64,000 bases of DNA from Flaccisagitta enflata (lineage: Eukaryota > Chaetognatha > Sagittoidea > Aphragmophora), in NCBI GenBank assembly GCA_965153355.1, contig OZ231127.1:60450001-60514000 (forward strand). The letters run 5' to 3'. Under the pieces are notes generated by a model. That model saw only the letters and a program-made list of their open reading frames with translations. It was not told where the DNA came from and searched no databases. Made by a program: the position numbers and the translations under genes. Shown piece by piece: positions 61,620-64,000 of the stretch. Within the stretch, counting starts at the first letter, position 1, and each line of letters opens with the position of its first letter.

Positions 61620-63374
61620 GTAAAAATTCTGGAGGAATCTGTCGCGTATTTCCGCGAAGCGATCATGAAGCTGCAGTCGAAGTCCGCCATCGACAAATCC
61701 CTCCTTCGGAATCTTCCACCTCCTCCTCACTCTGTCCTCTCCTCTCTTCCATCCCCTACTGTTCTCGCTCACGCCCCCGTATATACCACTCCCACGCCAC
61801 TTTCTCCTCCAGCTCTTCCTCCTCCCCCGCTCCGTCCTCCTCTTTCTCAATCACATTCTTTGCCTCTCCCTCAACCGTCCTCTTTCATTCCATCTCTTTC
61901 TTCATCTCCTCTTTTCCCTCCTCCTCCTCCACCTTCTTTGCGGCTTCGGGCACCTCAACCCAACCAACGATCTCTCCCGCTGTTTCTGCCATTTACCAGC
62001 GGCTCCTCCTCCACATCAGCTCTTATTTCTCCCCCTTCTCCTCCCCTTGCTCATCCTCCTCCTCCTCCTCCAACTATTTCCCACCACTCCAAGCCGTTAT
62101 CAATTCTGGGAGTTATTCGGCCGTCGTTTCGCCCCAGCCTGGAAACCGGCCAAATCAGTCACTCAGTTCACCCCCGAAGCGTTGCCTCGTCCTTTCCTCC
62201 TCCTTCCCACGAGAGAGGAGATGACCTCGCCCTCGGTGGCGTTCCACGCGCTTCAACCCCACCGCCGTCTCCGCCCTCTAATGTCGGAACCTCACCTTCG
62301 GTCGGAAAGGATGAGTTACCGTTGGCGCGATTCACGCATTTGGCCTTCCCTGGCACGAGTGTGCTGCTTGAAAAATTCAAGCGACATTACCCTCCTTATT
62401 CGGCCTCCTCTTCCTCTTCCTCATCTTTGGGTTTCCCGTTGCATTTCGCCCCAACGTCTTTGCGGAAGAAGCAGGAGTCGCCAGCGGACCCGCCACGGCG
62501 TAGTTCTCCGCATGGCGACCATGACGAAGATGACGATGGTGGCGCTAGTGACGCTGCTGGCGGTGACCGTGGTATTGGCAATGGACGTCCGGTATTTCCG
62601 TCACCTGTCAAGGCTTTCGTGAGCCCGGAAGATACTGAGATTGAGGGTCGGGTCTCTGCTAGAAGCACCAATGGCATTCTATTGGACGTAACAGAGGTGG
62701 AATCGGAAGCGCATCAGCCAGCATCAATCCCAGCGTCAATCCCGTCCACGATGCCAATCCCGACCCTAACTAAAACTCCCATCTCCTTCCCATTATCCGT
62801 TTCCCCTTCCCCATCTTCGACTCACCGGCCCATCTGCTCTACTTCCGCCGACCAACGAAAAATCCCAGAAGTAGCCGAACCGTCTTCTCTTTCTACCTCC
62901 CCGCCATTTCGTGACCCCCTAACCACAGTGTTCCCGTTTCGTGACGACGACGAAGGACCCTTCGCAGCCGCCCCTGAATCGACGTCCCCTCCTCACTCTG
63001 CTGAGGCTATGCGAAGAAGTTCCTTGTTCTTCATGAGAAACAAAATCTTACGTTTACCATCAACGAATCCCGCCGCGCCGCCGCCCCCGCCGCCGCCCCC
63101 GCCGTCGTCGTCGACGCGGTCTTCCGACCCTCGATATGTATCGAACGACGGCAGCGCCGCTATCATTAGCGAGGCGGCGTTCAAAGCTGCGGTGTCGTCG
63201 TCGCCGCCGGATTCTGATTCCTCGCCTGTGGAAGGGAAACGCCGGTTGGCAGACGCCGATTCTTGTAAAAATGCCGTGGATAAGAATGAAGAGTGGAAAC
63301 CGGGATTCGTCCAAGAAAACTTGCAGAAGCATCTGCCGTTGACGAAAAGATCCAGATTCTTGTTCTCTCAATAA
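61620..63374 (+). CDS. C2H2-bZIP transcription factor, exon 2: rest of zipper and Pro/Ser-rich tail
   Basis: The acceptor GTAAAG (AG at 61,618-61,619) is followed by phase-0 codons VKILEESVAYFREAIMKLQ. These extend the zipper of exon 1 without a gap: hydrophobic residues fall at heptad spacing (Leu, Leu, Leu/Phe), and from memory the join aligns to ATF4 through about 50 positions without gaps. After about residue 464 the protein is Pro/Ser-rich to the stop at 63,372, with Asp-rich and poly-Pro stretches. This gives a protein of 1,028 residues. The tail has no recognisable domain and may be an activation region. A second open frame over 62,047-62,622 is a shadow. Confidence 0.82.
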   Translation, partial: VKILEESVAYFREAIMKLQSKSAIDKSLLRNLPPPPHSVLSSLPSPTVLAHAPVYTTPTPLSPPALPPPPLRPPLSQSHSLPLPQPSSFIPSLSSSPLFPPPPPPSLRLRAPQPNQRSLPLFLPFTSGSSSTSALISPPSPPLAHPPPPPPTISHHSKPLSILGVIRPSFRPSLETGQISHSVHPRSVASSFPPPSHERGDDLALGGVPRASTPPPSPPSNVGTSPSVGKDELPLARFTHLAFPGTSVLLEKFKRHYPPYSASSSSSSSLGFPLHFAPTSLRKKQESPADPPRRSSPHGDHDEDDDGGASDAAGGDRGIGNGRPVFPSPVKAFVSPEDTEIEGRVSARSTNGILLDVTEVESEAHQPASIPASIPSTMPIPTLTKTPISFPLSVSPSPSSTHRPICSTSADQRKIPEVAEPSSLSTSPPFRDPLTTVFPFRDDDEGPFAAAPESTSPPHSAEAMRRSSLFFMRNKILRLPSTNPAAPPPPPPPPPSSSTRSSDPRYVSNDGSAAIISEAAFKAAVSSSPPDSDSSPVEGKRRLADADSCKNAVDKNEEWKPGFVQENLQKHLPLTKRSRFLFSQ

Positions 63375-64000
63375 CTCACAATCACGAGTGGGCTTAGAAA
63401 GGAAGCAAAACTCTTGTGTGATAAGCTTTTAGCTGTTAGATATAGAAGCGATCTTTGACGGTGGGTAGTGCTGTTGGATGTGTCGACATGCTAAAGGTTT
63501 TTTGATCAGATCATCATCAGGAGGTATAAGGACATTCATTATAAGACACTTGATACTTCTATTTTTTTTTACAATTACTTTTCTTTTTTATTCTATTTTT
63601 TCATGTTTCTATTTAGCCCCTAATTTATGCAACAACTCATGCTGTATAAAACTATACAGCTGTGTTGTTGATTTTCAAGGCAAAAAAACCTTAAATGCTT
63701 ACTCCGTTTGTAATTGGGAAAAGCTTTTTGTTTTGTTTTTTTTATTTGAACAGATGAAAATTGATTTTATGAGAATTCTTTAAATCATTTTCAACAAGAC
63801 TAGGATGATGTGCTAAAAGTACATATATTATCGGGAAAAAAGTCGAAGTCAGTCTTCAACTTTTTGACATATTTGAGAGAAACAGGGTTTTCATTTTCTT
63901 AAGCGAAGGTGAGAATTTCCACCGACTGAATGAGCCTTCCAATGAAATTGATAGGGTAAGTAAATTTAATAACTCTCTTTCATTTGGCACCAAGCAGAAT
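63375..64000. other. 3' flank of the C2H2-bZIP gene
   Basis: AT-rich sequence with no AATAAA close to the stop and no recognisable gene. Confidence 0.4.

Noticed and set aside
62047-62622. Second plus-strand ORF within C2H2-bZIP exon 2
   Set aside because: It is an overlapping frame with no start context or domain. The main frame is continuous with the zipper.

Overview
This is a 64-kb stretch of eukaryotic nuclear DNA, most likely from an invertebrate animal. Genes are split by GT-AG introns, the standard code is used, coding exons are GC-richer than the AT-rich non-coding DNA, and the products are animal-type families (LRR-Roc GTPase, ETNPPL/PHYKPL-type phospho-lyase, C2H2 plus bZIP factor). 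Nothing in the sequence fixes the species.

Layout. (1) 1-8,231, minus strand: a very large LRR-Roco gene. Four coding exons are in the window and the gene runs off the left edge. It encodes a Glu/Gln-rich head, about 40 leucine-rich repeats and the start of a Roc GTPase domain. (2) 8.3-38 kb: no convincing host gene. It is a transposon graveyard of hairpin-ended HINE/Helentron-like elements, an 18-bp-TIR family with 9-bp target duplications, several large foldback elements (one about 4.1 kb) and long microsatellites. (3) 38.5-41.8 kb: a possible CAA-repeat (polyQ) exon and a possible short terminal exon, both weakly supported. (4) 41,987-57,613, plus strand: six phase-compatible exons of a PLP-dependent class-III aminotransferase-fold enzyme, lacking its N-terminal exon(s). 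Its 11-kb last intron holds an inactivated repeat ORF between inverted arms and a 1.2-kb 11-bp tandem array. (5) 59,547-63,374, plus strand: a two-exon gene joining two C2H2 fingers to an ATF4-like bZIP.

The genes show no functional linkage to one another. The most unusual signals are two. First, the HINE-like family carries a terminal hairpin that varies between copies, and a subterminal inverted copy at the other end varies with it. Second, (CT)n microsatellites sit as the polypyrimidine tract at four of the twelve proposed splice acceptors. All exon joins were worked out by hand from splice consensus, phase and protein-family fit, with no transcript data.
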